From contig BRXU01000037.1 in the NCBI GenBank assembly GCA_030267565.1, positions 841,001-905,000 of the forward strand: a stretch of 64,000 bases of DNA. The letters run 5' to 3'. This DNA is from Pleodorina starrii. Its lineage: Eukaryota; Chlorophyta; Chlorophyceae; Chlamydomonadales; Volvocaceae. Below are positions 34,716 to 47,100 of this stretch, piece after piece. The notes beneath the pieces were generated by a model. That model had not been told where the DNA came from. It searched no databases and was given only the letters and a program-made list of their open reading frames with translations. Within the stretch, counting starts at the first letter, position 1; the number at the start of each line of letters is the position of its first letter. The position numbers and the translations under genes are program-made.

Positions 34716-37700
34716 TCACGACGGCCCCGGCTGCCCTGTCAGCTGAGCTGCTGCCTGGCTGGGCTGGGCGCTGATGGCTGACCCGGATGGGGAGACCTGC
34801 TGTGCTGCCTGGGCGCCCCCGGCGGGTGCCTGTGGTGCTGGGACCGGGGCCACCCGGGACAGATGAACCTGCAGACGCGTGCTGCTGCCAGCCACCCGCT
34901 GCACGGAGCAGAGGACGCCTTCATGCGCCCAGGAGGCTTCGAAGGCATCCAGCCGGCCGGGCTTCAGCTGTGCTGTGATGTGGCCCCGGGGCAGCCCCGC
35001 CAGAGTGTCCTCGGAGAGCGCCGCCATGCTGAAATGTGCCCTCATGAGACGCTGCAGCTCCCCAATGACGCAGCCCACCACCGTGGCCGACGGATGGTCA
35101 TCAGGCTCCGCCCTGTGGTAGTGGCCCCAGACCGCCCACAGCCAAGTGGCTCGAAGGGCTGCCCACAGCAGCTGCAGCCCAGGGCTGGTGGGGTAGGCCG
35201 GCCACCCTCCCGGCCAGTCTCCCAGCAGCACAGCCGGCTGTCTGAAAGGCAAGTCCGCGGCCCCGGAGACTGCCGCCCACAGCTCTGCCAGCCAAACCCG
35301 AGCTGCGGTGTAAGCCCCGCACTCCAAGAAGACGTGGGTCAGGCTGGCGACATGCAGGTTGCCGTCCACCGAGCAGCTAGGAGCAGAGCAGTGGGCACGC
35401 TGCGGCTGACCTTTGGAGGCCAGGTACACCCCGCACGGGAGCCGTCCATGGTGCAGCCGCCAGGTGAGCGCCTTGGCCCGGTTGCTTGCGGGGCAGTCCC
35501 ACAGCCGCTGCCAGGCCCGCCGGCGGTCGAGGGGAGACATGCCAGCCGGGCCATCAGCTGCCGGGTCTGCCTCCGGGGCCGGCCCGGCGGGCGCCGACGG
35601 TCCGGCGGCAGCACCGGGGTCCTGCTGGTGCGGTGCCGCATGGCGGCTGCTAGGCTGGCTGACCGGGCTTGCAGCGGCCGAGGGCAGTGATGGGGGGGAG
35701 GAGCGGGGCCGCATCCAGCCGGGGCTGGGCGTGGGGTTCATGGCAAACCACCGGCTGCGGCTGGGCGCTTGCTGAGCCAGCCAGTGTTGGTGCCAGCGGG
35801 CCTCCTGTTGCTGTAGCTGGCTGTGCGGCTGCTCGGGCCACGCCGCGGGCATGAGGGGCTCCGTGTCCTGGTCCCGGCCCCAGCTGTGACCGCGGGCGGT
35901 GAGGCGGTGGCGCACCTCACTCACTGTGTAGTGGATGAGGGGCAGCGTGCCGTGGCCGTGGCTGAGGGGGTAGCACTGGACCGAGTCCCAAAGCCCCAGC
36001 AGCTGGTATTCCACTGGCCATGAGGAGGCGCGTTGGGCCGGGGGCGCCTCACTGTATCGCTGATGGTCCTCCAAGGTCCAGTGTCGGCGCGGCTTGCGGC
36101 CCGGCAGCACGCAGGCTGCAGGCCAGTCGGCGTCCCCTGCTGCTCCGGCCTGCTCGCTGTCTGGGGGCACCAAGCGGCCGTTGGGCAGGACGGCCCACAA
36201 GACTCCCGTAGGGCTGCTGACCCGGCTGCCATCGGGCGACAGGAGCCAGTCGGGTGCCGGTGGCAGTTCGGGGTCCAGGGGGTCGGCTGGCAGCAGTCTC
36301 CGCCAGTCGGCTGGGATGGCCCCAAGGACCGCCTGCATGAGGGGTTCGTGCTGGGTCATGGGCGACGCTGCACGGAGCTCGGCCAGGGTGCGGGGTCCCA
36401 GGTGGGCGGTCCCAGCCGGCGGGGTGAAGGGCTGGTCGGTGGCGGGGTCACGCAGGGCTGCATTGAAGAACAGGGGCTCATGCAGGATGGCACGCGCGTC
36501 CGTGGTCTCTGGGTAGGCCAGCCGGGTCGGGAGCGAGGAGCGGTAGGACTGCACCAGGCTGGCAATGAACGTAGGCAGGCTGGGGGGCGGTTCCGCCGTG
36601 CCATACACCCAGCCCCACCCAGTGGTCCCATCCGGCCTGTACTCGTCGAGCAGACCCCGCATGATCTGCTTCCATGGCTGCTGGCCGGGCTGAGCGAGCT
36701 GGGCGAGGGGCTTCGCATGCAGGGCGACCATGAATGCGTCGAGGTCGAGATGGCCGACACCGCCACAGTCGTGATCCTGGCAGGCGATCTCCGGGCCAGG
36801 CTTCAGCAGGGCCCGTCCGTGGCACACCAGGGACGCGTCTTCCTCCAGGAGCGACCAGGCCACAAAGCCGTCGATATGCTTGCGGAGTGCCGCCAGCTGG
36901 GGTGGGGTGGGGCGGATGATGGAGAGGTGGTATGCCAGGGTGTTTCCCAGCACCTGTTTGGCCACATGCACCCTGCCCACGAGGCTGAGGCCGTGTCGCC
37001 GCCACACATGGCCGAGACGCTGAACCCGCTGAATTCTGCTGGTGTAGCAGAGCCGCGCGGCCTCCACCGGGTCCAGAGTGAGAGGGATTCCCAGGTGGCG
37101 TGGGGGTTCATCACCGGGAGTCGGGAAACTCGCACCAGTTGCGGCGTTGGGCCCCACCACCGGCACGTGGGTACCCAGCACCATCCCCTTCCCCTTGCTG
37201 GCATTGACCCGTGCGTTGCTGGCCCTGCAGAACAGCTGGACTGCCGCGGTAGCGACCTCCCCATCCCTGTCGACATTGCTGACCGTGAGCACCGTATCGT
37301 CCGCGTGGTGGGTGACAGGGGGGGCTGGCACGTTGTTGGGGAGGGTGGGGGTGCGGAGAGCGTTGGTGCTGCGCAGGTGGTGCAGGTACGAGGTGAGAGG
37401 TTCCAGCTGCATGACCCACAGGACGGGCGACAGGGTGCTGCCCTGCTGAAGGCCGTTGCGGACCGGGAAAGGTGCTGACTGGTGCCCATTGACCACCACC
37501 CGGCAGGAGCCATCTGACGTGAGCAGGCGCAGCCAGCGCTGTGTGTGCTGACCGAAGCCCATGGCCTCGGCCACCCGGTAGAGCCAGGGGCGATGGACCC
37601 GGTCGTAGGCCTTCTCGATGTCGAGTATGATGAGGGCGGCCGGTTGCTGCGAGTGCCGCACCCACTCCGCCAGGGCCAGGTGGTAAAGGGTGTTGTCGCG

Positions 37701-39986
37701 GATGTCCCGGCCGCTGACGAAGGCAGTCTGCAGCGGGTCTATCAGGTAGTCCAGTGCCGGTTGTAGGCGATTGCTGACGGCCTTGCAGACAAGCTTGTAG
37801 TCGCATTGGAGCAGGGTGATGGGCCGGTTTTTTTTTTTTTTTTTTTTAATTCCGGAGGAACCCGGACTCGGGACATGGGACACACATGTTGTCTGGCGGC
37901 TCCACTGATGCTGCCACTTCTGCTGAGTAACTAGCGTGCCAGGCTTCTGGGCGACTCCACGGGCCAGCTGGACGGTGCTGATGACTGTATGATGAGTCTT
38001 GTAAACCTCCGGACAGGACAAGGACAGGGGTGGGCACCCTCCTTCCTCATCACACCCCGGGTAATGGTCACTGACCGGTTTCGATCCCGGGATCCCGGGG
38101 GGAATTGCAAGGTTTCCCTGTTGCCAGCCAATGAACCATTACCTCCTTCTGTGGGGCGCAGGTAAGTTCCAAATGTCCTTGATGGGACTTGAACCCGGGT
38201 CACCCGGGCCGAAAGCAGTGCCTTAACTTTCGGTGTAGAACTTACCTGCTACCTGAGAGCCCCGGTAGCTGCTCAGGCTGGGCCGGGGCAGGCCTTTGCC
38301 TTTGTAGATGAGAGTGATGACCCCTTCGCGCCAGCTGAGCGGCAGGGAGTCGGCAGCTGCGGCCCCGGTCTCCACGGATCCCTGGGTGAAGGCTGCGTTG
38401 GCGGCGGCGAGCAGCAGCGGGCCCAGCAGCGGCCACAGCACCCGGTACACCTCATAAGGCAGGCCGTCCGAGCCAGGGGCGGTGCCATTCAGACAGGACG
38501 ACAGAGCAGCCGCAAGTTCGTCCAGCTGCAGCTCGCCGGCGGCTGGGGCTGCGTCGGCAGCTTCCCTGAGGGGCTGGGGGAGCCGGCGGCGGAGGTGCTG
38601 CAGGAGCTGGTCTTGGGCTGTCAGGTCCACCTGCTCCACCCGGAACAGGCCCGTGGGGCTGTCACTGCTGTACATGGCGTGGGCCGCGGCTGTGATAGTG
38701 GCGGCCGCACCCGGGTCACTGAGCGGAACCGGGAGGGGCTGACCCGGGACTGAGAGGTGGGTGACTGGCTCCCGGGTGCGCACCTCGCGTCCGAGCTGGT
38801 GGAACCAGCCGGTGCCCTTGTCGCCATGCTGCGTGTACGCGGCGTCCAGCGCTGCTGTGCGGCGGATGGCGGCCTGTTTGACTGCCGTGGTGAGCTGGCT
38901 GCAGGCCTGTGCTGCCAAGGCGCCGGCGTCGGGCCCGGGCATAGCATGCTGCATGGCTGCCAGGGCTGCACACGCAGCGTGTTTGGCCGCCCTCAGGCTG
39001 GCGGCCTGGTCCGTCAGGTGCTGTCTGTGGAGGTGATCGGCTGCACTGCGGAGGCGACCTTTCAGACATTCCCACACCTCACGTGGGTCAGCAGCGGTGT
39101 CTTGCTGCTGGACGGCCTGGATTGCCAGCTCCACTGCCGACTGCAGGCGGGGCAGCAGGCTGGGGTGGTACAGCAGGTACGTGGGGAACGCCCAGCTGCT
39201 GCGGCCGAGGGTGGGGAGCCCTGGCAGCGCCAGCTCCAAGAGCACCCCATGATGATCCCCCGGGGCGCCTGGCACCACCCGAACAGCTGTCACGTACTGC
39301 TGCAGAGGGTGGCTAATGAGCCAGCGGTCCAGGCGTGCCACCGGCGGTCGAGTTGGTGATGCCGGGTGAGTGAAGCCCCCCCCCACGCCGGAAGACAGCC
39401 AGGGGTCGACCAGATTGGCCCCGTGGACCAGGGCCTGCAGTGCAGGCCTCCCGCCGGCCCGATGGGCAGACGGTTGGGCCTCGTCACCCGCATGCAGGAC
39501 GCAGTTAAGGTCCCCTCCAAGCAGAATGTGGCGGTCTGTCTCGAGGTATGGCTGCAGGCTTTGGAAGAACTCTGGGCGGCTGGCGGCCACCGACGGGGCG
39601 TAGATGCATAGGAGGCGTAGGCGAAGGTGGAGGACATCCCAGTCCCAGCAGCAGACACGGCCGGCAGTGTCCGAGGTGTACGGGTGCTGCACACAGCCCG
39701 GCAGGCTGATCCCTGGCCGCGCCAGGATGGCTGCCCCACAGCTGAGGTCCGTCCCCGGGCTGTAACCCCATTTGCCCCGCCAGGGGGCCCCCGGGCCGCT
39801 GCCTCGTTGTAAAACTGACTGCAGTGCTGCTTTGCTGCCCAGTTTCGCCTCCTGTACGAAGGTGACATCCGGGTTGCCTGCGACCTGCTGCTGGTAGCAG
39901 AGCAGCCTGGAGGCTCGCGCCCGCCCCAGCCCATTGACGTTTACGGTCAGGAGCTTGAAGGTGGGCGCGGTCCCGTCGGTCCTCAT
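34716..39986 (-). pseudogene. B3 ORF2, interrupted by a SINE
   Basis: It begins at ATG 39986 overlapping the ORF1 stop (ATGA). The APE region and first RT block are open to 38262. The SINE (37828-38261) follows, then the frame resumes at 37827 in the ..YRPITLLQ.. block and runs to the stop at 34716. Removing the insert and one copy of the CCGG duplication leaves 4,833 nt, an exact multiple of three with no other stop seen, so the SINE is the only disabling lesion. HADD is near 37300. Confidence 0.85.
37828..38261 (-). mobile_element. tRNA-like SINE, longer copy, inside B3 ORF2
   Basis: This is the reverse-oriented counterpart of the SINE at 5941-6332. The poly(A) is seen as T20 (37828-37847), and the body carries both B-box-like sites (GGGTTCAAGTCCC near 38200 and GGGATCGAAACC near 38085). 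About 30 extra 5' nt include ACCGAAAGTTAAGGC, like a tRNA-Ser/Leu A-box. CCGG flanks it on both sides (37824-37827, 38262-38265), a short target-site duplication. The two copies differ at scattered sites, so this is a family and not a recent duplicate. Confidence 0.8.
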
Positions 39987-42487
39987 GGCTGCGCGCCACG
40001 CGCCGCCCGTCGGGAGGGGCGACCGTCGTGGCGGGCGATTTGGGTTCGGGCCTGCTGCAGTTGGCCCAGAGCAGCGACGATGAAGGAGCGCACGTGCCCG
40101 GGGGTGGGGTGCAGGCCCGGCAGGAATGGGGCCAGGGAGTGCAGATGGTCGTGGTAGACCTTCAGAAATGCGCCGGCAGAGCTGCGATTGCCGGTCTGAG
40201 CTTGGAGGGCGGGCTCCAGGGCGGATTGGGCCGCTGCCAGCACCTCGGGCTGCACATGCGGGCACCGTGGGGACAGATAGCTGTGGTTCTCGCGCAGGAG
40301 GAGGGCGTCCAGTTCCATTGCGCCGAGGGGCGCTGGGGGCGACAGGTCCAGCTGGTGCAGTGCCCGGCGGCAGAAGGCGACCACGACGGGGCGGGGATCG
40401 ACGAGCTCCGGAGACTCCAGTCGGGGGTGGTGGCGGATGAAGAGCTTTCGCAGAACCGCCTGGAAGGCGATGGACGAGCAGGCGGGGTGGGGGCATGCCG
40501 TGAAGTAGTCCACGAACTGGTCGTGGTACCCAGCCGCAAGGGTGTCTGCGGGGGGGACCCACTGGCTGGGCGTGGCTGTGATCAAGCTAGCAGCCCGCAG
40601 CACGTCGAGCTCCGCGGTCGGCAGTCCCAGGCCCGGGGCAGTGCTGGGGCCCGGCGGGGGCTGGTGTGGAGGGCTGGCGGCCTGCGCTGTGGGGCTGTGG
40701 GCGGCCAGCTGGGGCGGCGGGCCGTGAGCTGCCCAGCCGGGGCTGGGCGTCAGCTGGGGGGGCAGCTCGGGCCCCCCGTCCCCCCCGGGGCCGTGGTGGC
40801 CAGCCGTGCCTGTGGGTGGAGCCTGGGGCGGTGGCTGGGTCAGCGTGGGCCCGCCCCTGGCCGAGGTGGGGTCGAGGGGCTGGTGGTGGCGGGTGAAGGC
40901 GTCCGGTTGTCGCCACCACCGCCCGGTGCTGCCGGCCTGGGGAGATGTGGGGGCTCTGGAGGGGCCCTGCTGCTCCTGGTGGGGGGTCCCACTGGGGCTG
41001 CCCTGGTGGGCCCCTGGGGGGGCCGCCAGCGTGGCCGGCTCAGCCTCGGGAGGGGAGAAGGTGCCGCCGATGGGAGTGGAGTCGGGGCCCCAGCCCTGGG
41101 GGTTGGCGCCAACCCCGGCCCGGGGGTATGGGGACAGACGCCGGTTCTGCGCATCCTGGATGGTCCGCAACACAGCTGGGAGGCTGTTGGGGCCGTCCGG
41201 GGCCTCCACCAGCTGGGGTCGGCGCCACCATGCCTGGCCATCAGCCATCCCAGGGGAGGAAGGGCTGGGGGCAGCCGAGGCAGGGCTGGGGGCTGGGGGC
41301 CCTGATCCCGCCGTGGAGGGGGTGGGTGGGCCAGAGGGGTGGACCGCCGGCGGCCGGGGAGCCTGGGCTGGTGCGGGCAGGGGGCCCGGGCTGCCGCCTG
41401 CTGCCATCACAGCCACCCCCACGGCAGCCGGCCTCCCGAGGGCCGGGGCGGCTGTTGGTGCGGGCTCGGCGGCTGGGTGAGTGCCGTCCCCTGCTGCTGG
41501 TGCGCCGGGCGCCGCCTGCACCGCTGGTGGGGGCCCTGCGGCGGGCGCTGGTGGTGGTTCGGCCGCGGGAGCTGCTGGTGAGTCGGTCACTGGCGCGTCC
41601 CTCATGTCGAACACGGAGATGCGGACAGTGAGCTGGTCGATCAAGAACGACCGAGGGAGGGAGAGGAGGTTGGGGTCCGACGGTGGAGCGGCCACGAAGG
41701 CGACCAGGTGGGATGCATCAGGCAGGGCGCCTGGCGTACCGGAGCGGGTCATGCCGTCGCCCAGGACTTCCCCCACAACCAGGTCCTGCCCTTGGGAGGG
41801 GGTAGCTGCCAGGCCTGCACAGCTAAGCAAGGCCCCAGTGACCCCTTCGAGGGCATAAGTGCCGGGGAGCCCTTTGATGAGGAGCTTGTGGCTGTGCGGT
41901 CGGGCCAGGTTGTAGTACGGCTGCACCGCGACTTCGATGGTCGTCCCCTGGAAATCGACTGGTAACGAGGACCGTCGGAGGAAGGCCCCCGCCGCGTTCT
42001 CTGCTCGCAGGCCGGGTGCTGGGTTCAGCACCACCCCCCGGTGGCGCCCTTGGCCGAGGAGGTTGATGCTGACGAAAGTGCCTGGGCTGGCGTTCATGGC
42101 GGCCTGGACGGCTGCATTGCACCACGCTTCCCACACCGCTTCATCGGCCGCCTCCCGGGGGGCGGCGGCCCCTAACATCAGCTTGGGGGCCACCCGGCGG
42201 TCGCCGGTGTGCAGCTCAGAGGACAGGGCAGTCCCTGGAAGCTCCCGCTGGACCTCAGCACGCCAGGCTGGCAGCTGCTGGGCGGGGGCGATCTCCCATG
42301 AGGTGGTGGCGCCCCCCGGTGCCTGCTTGCGAGCCCGGACTGAAGCTGGCAGGCTGGCCGTGAGGGAGGCCGCATACCGAGCGGACCGGGGGAGCTGACC
42401 GGTGGAGACCGCACAGCGTGGGGGACCCTGGGGGGCGGCGTGCAAAGCTGCCACCGGCAGTCTGCGAGGCCGTGGGCCAACAAACAT
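39983..42487 (-). CDS. B3 ORF1: intact LINE RNA-binding protein
   Basis: An uninterrupted 834-codon frame runs from ATG 42487 to TGA 39983. About residues 85-270 include FVSINLLGQG and KLLIKGLPGTYALEGV, compatible with an RRM-like RNA-binding fold. Residues ~285-610 are Pro/Ala/Gly-rich and probably disordered. Residues ~620-834 form a second conserved globular part (VDYFTACPHPACSSIAFQAV start). The TGA overlaps the ORF2 ATG as ATGA, suggesting termination-reinitiation. It is the only intact full-length family-B ORF1 in the window. The product would coat element RNA in a ribonucleoprotein. Antisense frames here are compositional. Confidence 0.75.
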   Translation of the reverse strand: MFVGPRPRRLPVAALHAAPQGPPRCAVSTGQLPRSARYAASLTASLPASVRARKQAPGGATTSWEIAPAQQLPAWRAEVQRELPGTALSSELHTGDRRVAPKLMLGAAAPREAADEAVWEAWCNAAVQAAMNASPGTFVSINLLGQGRHRGVVLNPAPGLRAENAAGAFLRRSSLPVDFQGTTIEVAVQPYYNLARPHSHKLLIKGLPGTYALEGVTGALLSCAGLAATPSQGQDLVVGEVLGDGMTRSGTPGALPDASHLVAFVAAPPSDPNLLSLPRSFLIDQLTVRISVFDMRDAPVTDSPAAPAAEPPPAPAAGPPPAVQAAPGAPAAGDGTHPAAEPAPTAAPALGRPAAVGVAVMAAGGSPGPLPAPAQAPRPPAVHPSGPPTPSTAGSGPPAPSPASAAPSPSSPGMADGQAWWRRPQLVEAPDGPNSLPAVLRTIQDAQNRRLSPYPRAGVGANPQGWGPDSTPIGGTFSPPEAEPATLAAPPGAHQGSPSGTPHQEQQGPSRAPTSPQAGSTGRWWRQPDAFTRHHQPLDPTSARGGPTLTQPPPQAPPTGTAGHHGPGGDGGPELPPQLTPSPGWAAHGPPPQLAAHSPTAQAASPPHQPPPGPSTAPGLGLPTAELDVLRAASLITATPSQWVPPADTLAAGYHDQFVDYFTACPHPACSSIAFQAVLRKLFIRHHPRLESPELVDPRPVVVAFCRRALHQLDLSPPAPLGAMELDALLLRENHSYLSPRCPHVQPEVLAAAQSALEPALQAQTGNRSSAGAFLKVYHDHLHSLAPFLPGLHPTPGHVRSFIVAALGQLQQARTQIARHDGRPSRRAARGAQP

Positions 42488-42582
42488 GAGGGCGGGCTGT
42501 TGCTGATGCTGTTGCTGATGCTGAACTGGCTGTTGCTGCTGCGGCGGCGTGCTGATGTTGATACTGCTGTTGCTGGTGTTGC

Positions 42583-42617
<35 letters not shown>

Positions 42618-43593
42618 GTTCTGCTGCTGAAGCTGCTGCTGTAGAGCCCCCAACTCTGCTGCTAGGGGCCCGTCCCAGGAGAGCAGGCGGGGGACTTGCA
42701 CTCCTCCCTGCCTGCACCCTGGCTCTGCGGGAGCTCCTCGAGCGCCTGAGGCCGTCTGGTCGGTCGGTACTGAGCTGCAGAGCAGCTGAGCTGGACAGGG
42801 CAGCAAGGGCACACCGCACAGGCAAAGCACCCCACCTGCACCCCGGAGCCCACCCCTGCACCCACAGGGCACCCCAGGCACGAAGCAGCACCCACCTACA
42901 CAACAAGAGCAAGCCTCACCCCACCGAGGACAAGCCACCCAAAGCAGGCAGAGGAAGAACCCCTCGCCGGGCAGCCAAGACACCCACCAACGGAAGAAAC
43001 CAACCCCGCACGGAAGAAACCAACCCCTGGCCCTGCCAGAAACCGACCGCCAGGCCTGAAGATGTCAAAGGAAACTCCACAGGCCGCTAGGCTCCAAGCG
43101 CGGGCTCCACGGAAGTCGTCCAGCACCACAGCTCCACGATGTCGTCCACCACGAGCGACCGGAAGGCCAACCGCGCAAGACGCCCGAGAAAACGTCGCTA
43201 AAAAGAGGCTTAGCTGCAAGCTTTCGCAGCGCCGGCTTGGCGCCGCGTCAGGCTGGAAGCACGAGGATGATTGCTGCGCTCGCCGAAGGCGCACTCCGAG
43301 AAGACGCGCAATCCGCACGCCCAGTTCCACGAAAAGAAGAAGGAGAAGAACAAAGAGAGTAGGCGTGCTGTGCGCCCTGATTGGAGCGCCGAGTCCTGGA
43401 GTCGCCGGTCCGATGGCGGCTGCGGCGACAAGAGAGAAAACCGCCGCTGCCGCGGGTCGCGCCGCTGAAGCAACCAAACGAAAAGAAACAAAATGACCTA
43501 AAGGAAAGCGGGAAGCGCGCAGCCTGTTGTTGAAGTTGCAGGTGCTGAGTGAGGCATTGCCAGCAAACAAATGTCGACGAGGTGTTGGAGTAG

Positions 43594-43645
43594 CTTAAGC
43601 TATAAGCTAAAAGCTATAAGCTATAAGCTATAAGCTATAAGCTAT
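43594..43645 (-). repeat. Short TTATAGC array at the 5' end of B3
   Basis: On the plus strand this reads AAGCTATAAGCTA..., about six imperfect GCTATAA units. It is the counterpart of the 44-unit array of B2 and fixes the 5' end of B3. Confidence 0.85.
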
Positions 43646-43658
43646 TTTGGCCATCCAT

Positions 43659-43709
43659 GGCTGTGATGGCAGCAGGCGGCAGGGGCTGCCGCCTGCTGCC
43701 ATCACAGCC
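43659..43709. repeat. Perfect 24-bp hairpin at the B3/B4 junction
   Basis: Arms 43659-43682 and 43686-43709 are exact reverse complements around GGG. The right arm is ordinary family-B ORF1 sequence (VAVMAAGGS region) belonging to B4. The left arm is an added inverted copy of it, lying between B4 and the 5' end of B3. Confidence 0.9.
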
Positions 43710-44110
43710 ACCCCCACGGCAGCCGGCCTCCCGAGGGCCGGGGCGGCTGTTGGTGCGGTCTCGGCGGCTGGGTGAGTGCCGTCCCCTGCTGCTGGTGCGC
43801 CGGGCGCCGCCTGCACCGCTGGTGGGGGCCCTGCGGCGGGCGCTGGTGGTGGTTCGGCCGCGGGAGCTGCTGGTGAGTCGGTCACTGGCGCGTCCCTCAT
43901 GTCGAACACGGAGATGCGGACAGTGAGCTGGTCGATCAAGAACGACCGAGGGAGGGAGAGGAGGTTGGGGTCCGACGGCGGAGCGGCCACGAAGGCGACC
44001 AGGTGGGATGCATCAGGCAGGGCGCCTGGCGTACCGGAGCGGGTCATGCCGTCGCCCAGGACTTCCCCCACAACCAGGTCCTGCCCTTGGGAGGGGGTAG
44101 CTGCCAGGCC
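43683..44110 (-). pseudogene. B4: family-B ORF1 fragment, 3' piece
   Basis: This is ORF1 sequence from the GRTCCC..GEVLGDGM region to VAVMAAGGS (B2 equivalent about 26130-26540). It ends at the hairpin on its 3' side and at GGCC / poly(T) of B5 on its 5' side. The adjoining ORF1 sequence is found at 49963-50267, so B5 split this fragment. Confidence 0.8.
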
Positions 44111-47100
44111 TTTTTTTTTTTTTTTTTTTTTCTGCGAGGGACGTTACAAGGACTGGGAAAGCGAAGCCCAACGGGCAAGCCGAGCAAGACCGGCAAGCCA
44201 CAACAGCCTGGCAAGAAGCCCAAAAAACCACCGCAAGGAGCCAAGGAGAGAGAAAAAGCCAAGCAACGCCTAAACTCGCAGACAGGACAGGGACAGGGAC
44301 GGGGGCAGCAAGGGGCCAGGAGCCACTGCTGCACGGGCGGCACACACGGCCACCCCTACCTCCAAGACACCGAGGAGGGAACTGAAACCAACACCAGGGC
44401 CCAACACCAGGGCCAAACCCCAGGGCCCAACACCAGGGCCAACACCACGGCCCAACACCAGGGCCAACCCCACAGCCCAACACCAGGGCCCAACACCAGG
44501 GCCCAAAACCAGAGCCAACACCACGGCCCAACACCAGGGCCAAAACCACGGCCCAACACCCGGGCCAGCACCACGGACCAACAACAGGGCCCGTCACCGG
44601 AGACAAGCCCCAGGGATGGGCAAAGGCCCCAACAGCGACCACAGCGACAACACAACCACAACCTGCACAACCTCAACAGCCAAGGGGCGAACCCTACACC
44701 CTGGGCGACAGCAACAGGAACAACAAACAAAACCGGGCAACCATCGCAGCGAACCAGGGCAAACGAGCCCCCCCCCACCGGGGAGCACCAGAGAAAACAG
44801 AAAACCCACAGCACGCCCGAAGAGAACCCCGCACCACCGAAACCGCCTCCCAGAGCCACAAAAGCCGCAGGGACGGTGCCACACAAGCGCACCGGAGACA
44901 AACAACAACCGACCCCACCCTGGGGGCGTCCCCGCAAGACAGCAGGCCCGAAGACACACCTCCCTCCCAAGACACCCCGCACCGCAGGAACCTCACTCCC
45001 ACGTCCCCCCGGCTCCCAAGAACCCCCACGGGCGCAGCAGGGGCAACACTGCCTGGCTGGAAGCCAGGGCACAAGCGTGCCGGCGACAAGACACCCGCAG
45101 ACCCCACCCTGGGGGCGACCCCCGAACCGCACCTGCCTCCCACGGCGGCCTGCACCACACCAACCCTGCACCGAAGCCCCCCCGCCCCTCCCCAGTCCCC
45201 CCCCGAAACCCTCCCCAGACCCCCCGGCGCCACACGCACCCCACTCCCAAGAACCCCCCCCTCCAGGCCGCAGGGGCAGCACCGCCGGGTCAGAGACCAA
45301 GGCACGAGCGCGCCAGCGACAAAACACCCACAGACCCCACACAGGGGGCGACCCCTCAAGACAGCAGCCTCCGAACCGCACCTGCCTCCCGCGGCAGCCT
45401 GCACCACACCAACCCTGCTCCTAAGCTCCCCCGACCCCCAAGACCCCCTCCGGCCCCACCCACAGCAAGCCCCGCACCGCACCCCCCTCCCTAGGCAACC
45501 CGCACCGCACTCCCCCCACCCTCGAGGCCCCTCGCACCCTAAGGACCTCAGACACCGAGATCCCCCACTCCCAACACCCCGCTCACGACGGCCCCGGCTG
45601 CCCTGTCAGCTGAGCTGCTGCCTGGCTGGGCTGGGCGCTGATGGCTGACCCGGATGGGGAGACCTGCTGTGCTGCCTGGGCGCCCCCGGCGGGTGCCTGT
45701 GGTGCTGGGACCGGGGCCACCCGGGACAGATGAACCTGCAGACGCGGGCTGCTGCCAGCCACCCGCTGCACGGAGCAGAGGACGCCTTCATGCGCCCAGG
45801 AGGCTTCGAAGGCATCCAGCCGGCCGGGCTTCAGCTGTGCTGTGATGTGGCCCCGGGGCAGCCCCGCCAGAGTGTCCTCGGAGAGCGCCGCCATGCTGAA
45901 ATGTGCCCTCATGAGACGCTGCAGCTCCCCAATGACGCAGCCCACCACCGTGGCCGACGGATGGTCATCAGGCTCCGCCCTGTGGTAGTGGCCCCAGACC
46001 GCCCACAGCCAAGTGGCTCGAAGGGCTGCCCACAGCAGCTGCAGCCCAGGGCTGGTGGGGTAGGCCGGCCACCCTCCCGGCCAGTCTCCCAGCAGCACAG
46101 CCGGCTGTCTGAAAGGCAAGTCCGCGGCCCCGGAGACTGTTGCCCACAGCTCTGCCAGCCAAACCCGAGCTGCGGTGTAAGCCCCGCACTCCAAGAAGAC
46201 GTGGGTCAGGCTGGCGACATGCAGGTTGCCGTCCACCGAGCAGCTAGGAGCAGAGCAGTGGGCACGCTGCGGCTGACCTTTGGAGGCCAGGTACACCCCG
46301 CACGGGAGCCGTCCATGGTGCAGCCGCCAGGCGAGCGCCTTGGCCCGGTTGCTTGCGGGGCAGTCCCACAGCCGCTGCCAGGCCCGCCGGCGGTCGAGGG
46401 GAGACATGCCAGCCGGGCCATCAGCTGCCGGGTCTGCCTCCGGGGCCGGCCCGGCGGGTGCCGACGGTCCGGCGGCAGCACCGGGGTCCTGCTGGTGCGG
46501 TGCCGCATGGCGGCTGCTAGGCTGGCTGACCGGGCTTGCAGCGGCCGAGGGCAGTGATGGGGGGGAGGAGCGGGGCCGCATCCAGCCGGGGCTGGGCGTG
46601 GGGTGCATGGCATACCACCGGCTGCGGCTGGGCGCTTGCTGAGCCAGCCAGTGTTGGTGCCAGCGGGCCTCCTGTTGCTGTAGCTGGCTGTGCGGCTGCT
46701 CGGGCCACGCCGCGGGCATGAGGGGCTCCGTGTCCTGGTCCCGGCCCCAGCTGTGGCCGCGGGCGGTGAGGCAGTGGCGCACCGCACTCACTGTGTAGTG
46801 GATGAGGGGCAGCGTGCCGTGGCCGTGGCTGAGGGGGTAGCACTGGACCGAGTCCCAAAGCCCCAGCAGCTGGTATTCCACTGGCCATGAGGAGGCGCGT
46901 TGGGCCGGGGGCGCCTCGCTGTATCGCTGATGGTCCTCCAAGGTCCAGTGTCGGCGCGGCTTGCGGCCCGGCAGCACGCAGGCTGCAGGCCAGTCGGCGT
47001 CCCCTGCTGCTCCGGCCTGCTCGCTGTCTGGGGGCACCAAGCGGCCGTTGGGCAGGACGGCCCACAAGACTCCCGTAGGGCTGCTTACCCGGCTGCCATC

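Larger units (their letters stand above)
34212..43650 (-). mobile_element. B3: family-B LINE, near full length, tail-to-tail with B2
   Basis: Reading leftward: about six TTATAGC units (43645-43594), the 5' region, intact ORF1, ORF2 with a SINE insertion, then only the first 504 nt of 3' UTR to 34212, where the poly(A) of B2 begins. The rest of its UTR is probably B1 at 23677-24007. B2 then inserted into B3 with loss of about 631 nt. Its 5' junction with B4 carries a 24-bp hairpin. Confidence 0.85.
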
